Below, piece by piece: positions 4,756 through 5,187 of a DNA stretch of 5,187 nt; positions within the stretch are counted from its first letter, which is position 1; the number at the start of each line of letters is the position of its first letter. Made by a program: the position numbers and the translations under genes. Source of the DNA: Nostocaceae cyanobacterium CSSed10_463m (GTDB taxonomy: Bacteria > Cyanobacteriota > Cyanobacteriia > Cyanobacteriales > Nostocaceae); NCBI GenBank assembly GCA_003556955.1, contig PWQB01000161.1:1-5187 (forward strand), written 5' to 3'. The notes below the pieces were generated by a model. It was not told the DNA's origin. It worked only from the letters and a program-made list of their open reading frames with translations, and searched no databases.

Positions 4756-5187
4756 TTATTGATCATTTATCTGAGTTTCGTTTACTAGGGGATTGAGAAT
4801 TATTTCGTTAGCAACTCCTTCAGGTTTACGGGTGCGAATTGCTGGACGGGTTCGCCTGTAACCGGCTCTTTCGGCTTTTTGATGTTCGTAATCAATTAGT
4901 CTGCCATAATGTTCATGTTTGCTTAAATTCATTGATAAGAAAATGTGTTGGTGGATGTTGCCAAATCCTTTGCGGTTAAAAAATTTGACGGCTGGATTGT
5001 TGGTGGGATCTGTGTCTACTAGCATGAATCGCGCCCCATCTTCAATCATCCGCGCGATCGCTTTATCAACTAATTGATCTGCTACTCCTCGACGCTGAAA
5101 TTTGGGATTCACAGCTAGCCACAATATGTAACCGTAAGTCCATGATGCTTTGGTGATGATGGTTCCTAAAATAAACCCGGCTAATTC
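4756..5187 (-). CDS. GNAT-family N-acetyltransferase, N-terminus cut by window edge
   Basis: The frame is open from base 5187 to the TAA at 4756-4758, giving 143 residues; the true start is beyond the right edge. A TTG at 5122-5124 could be mistaken for a start, but 21 in-frame upstream residues (ELAGFILGT...) look like the usual GNAT strand before motif A, so it is internal. Motif A is VNPKFQRRGVADQLVDKA (visible residues 25-42), whose Gln-Arg-Arg-Gly-Val-Ala loop binds acetyl-CoA pyrophosphate. The segment DTDPTNNPAVKFFNRKGF is the motif B helix. These enzymes transfer an acetyl group from acetyl-CoA to an amine; RimI-like and small-molecule enzymes share this pattern, so the substrate cannot be told. 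After the fold (about residue 87 onward) comes a basic tail of about 55 residues rich in Arg, including YRRTRPAIRTRKPEG. Confidence 0.85.
   Translation of the reverse strand, partial: ELAGFILGTIITKASWTYGYILWLAVNPKFQRRGVADQLVDKAIARMIEDGARFMLVDTDPTNNPAVKFFNRKGFGNIHQHIFLSMNLSKHEHYGRLIDYEHQKAERAGYRRTRPAIRTRKPEGVANEIILNPLVNETQINDQ
5054..5061. repeat. HIP1 palindrome GCGATCGC
   Basis: The fourth exact octamer lies just after motif A of the acetyltransferase and encodes Ala-Ile-Ala in DKAIARM. Confidence 0.9.

Noticed and set aside
5122..5124. TTG as the start of the acetyltransferase
   Set aside because: The frame stays open to the window edge and the upstream residues fit the GNAT fold, so this is an internal Leu.

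Overview
The window reads as chromosomal DNA of a filamentous, Nostoc/Anabaena-type cyanobacterium. The evidence is four copies of the HIP1 palindrome GCGATCGC in 5.2 kb, protein families with cyanobacterial character (a CtpB-like C-terminal processing protease, a long RecJ with a C-terminal extension, a membrane-anchored YdcF/DUF218 protein), moderate-to-low GC, and several short palindromic or heptameric repeats of the kind scattered through Nostocales genomes. The genus assignment is inference.

Layout, left to right: (1) 1-1057, minus strand, a CtpB-like S41 serine protease cut by the left edge after its catalytic Ser, Lys and Gln. (2) 1058-1390, a divergent intergenic region with a possible 11-bp-spaced TGTGAC operator-like repeat and a weak promoter candidate. 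(3) 1391-2119, plus strand, a DUF218 (YdcF/SanA/ElyC-like) protein with one N-terminal membrane anchor. (4) 2120-2139, a perfect 9-bp-stem palindrome joining the ends of two convergent genes. (5) 2138-4525, minus strand, recJ, the single-strand-specific 5'-3' exonuclease, 795 aa. (6) 4526-4755, an intergenic stretch carrying a CGCCAAG tandem array and a GCGGGC hairpin repeat. (7) 4756-5187, minus strand, the C-terminal part of a GNAT acetyltransferase cut by the right edge.

The genes look like independent housekeeping functions: envelope/photosystem protein processing, an envelope-associated DUF218 protein, DNA recombination/repair and protein or small-molecule acetylation. There is no clear shared operon. 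GNAT and recJ share a strand but are separated by 230 bp of repeat-rich DNA.

The most interesting feature is the repeat ecology. A heptamer array interrupted by a roughly 24-bp GC-rich palindromic element lies in frame inside recJ. It adds about 29 residues at a loop in the catalytic core. A second repeat abuts one stop codon and overlaps the other at the 3' ends of two convergent genes, and two more repeats lie between GNAT and recJ. I see no defence system, CRISPR array, tRNA, rRNA or complete insertion sequence.
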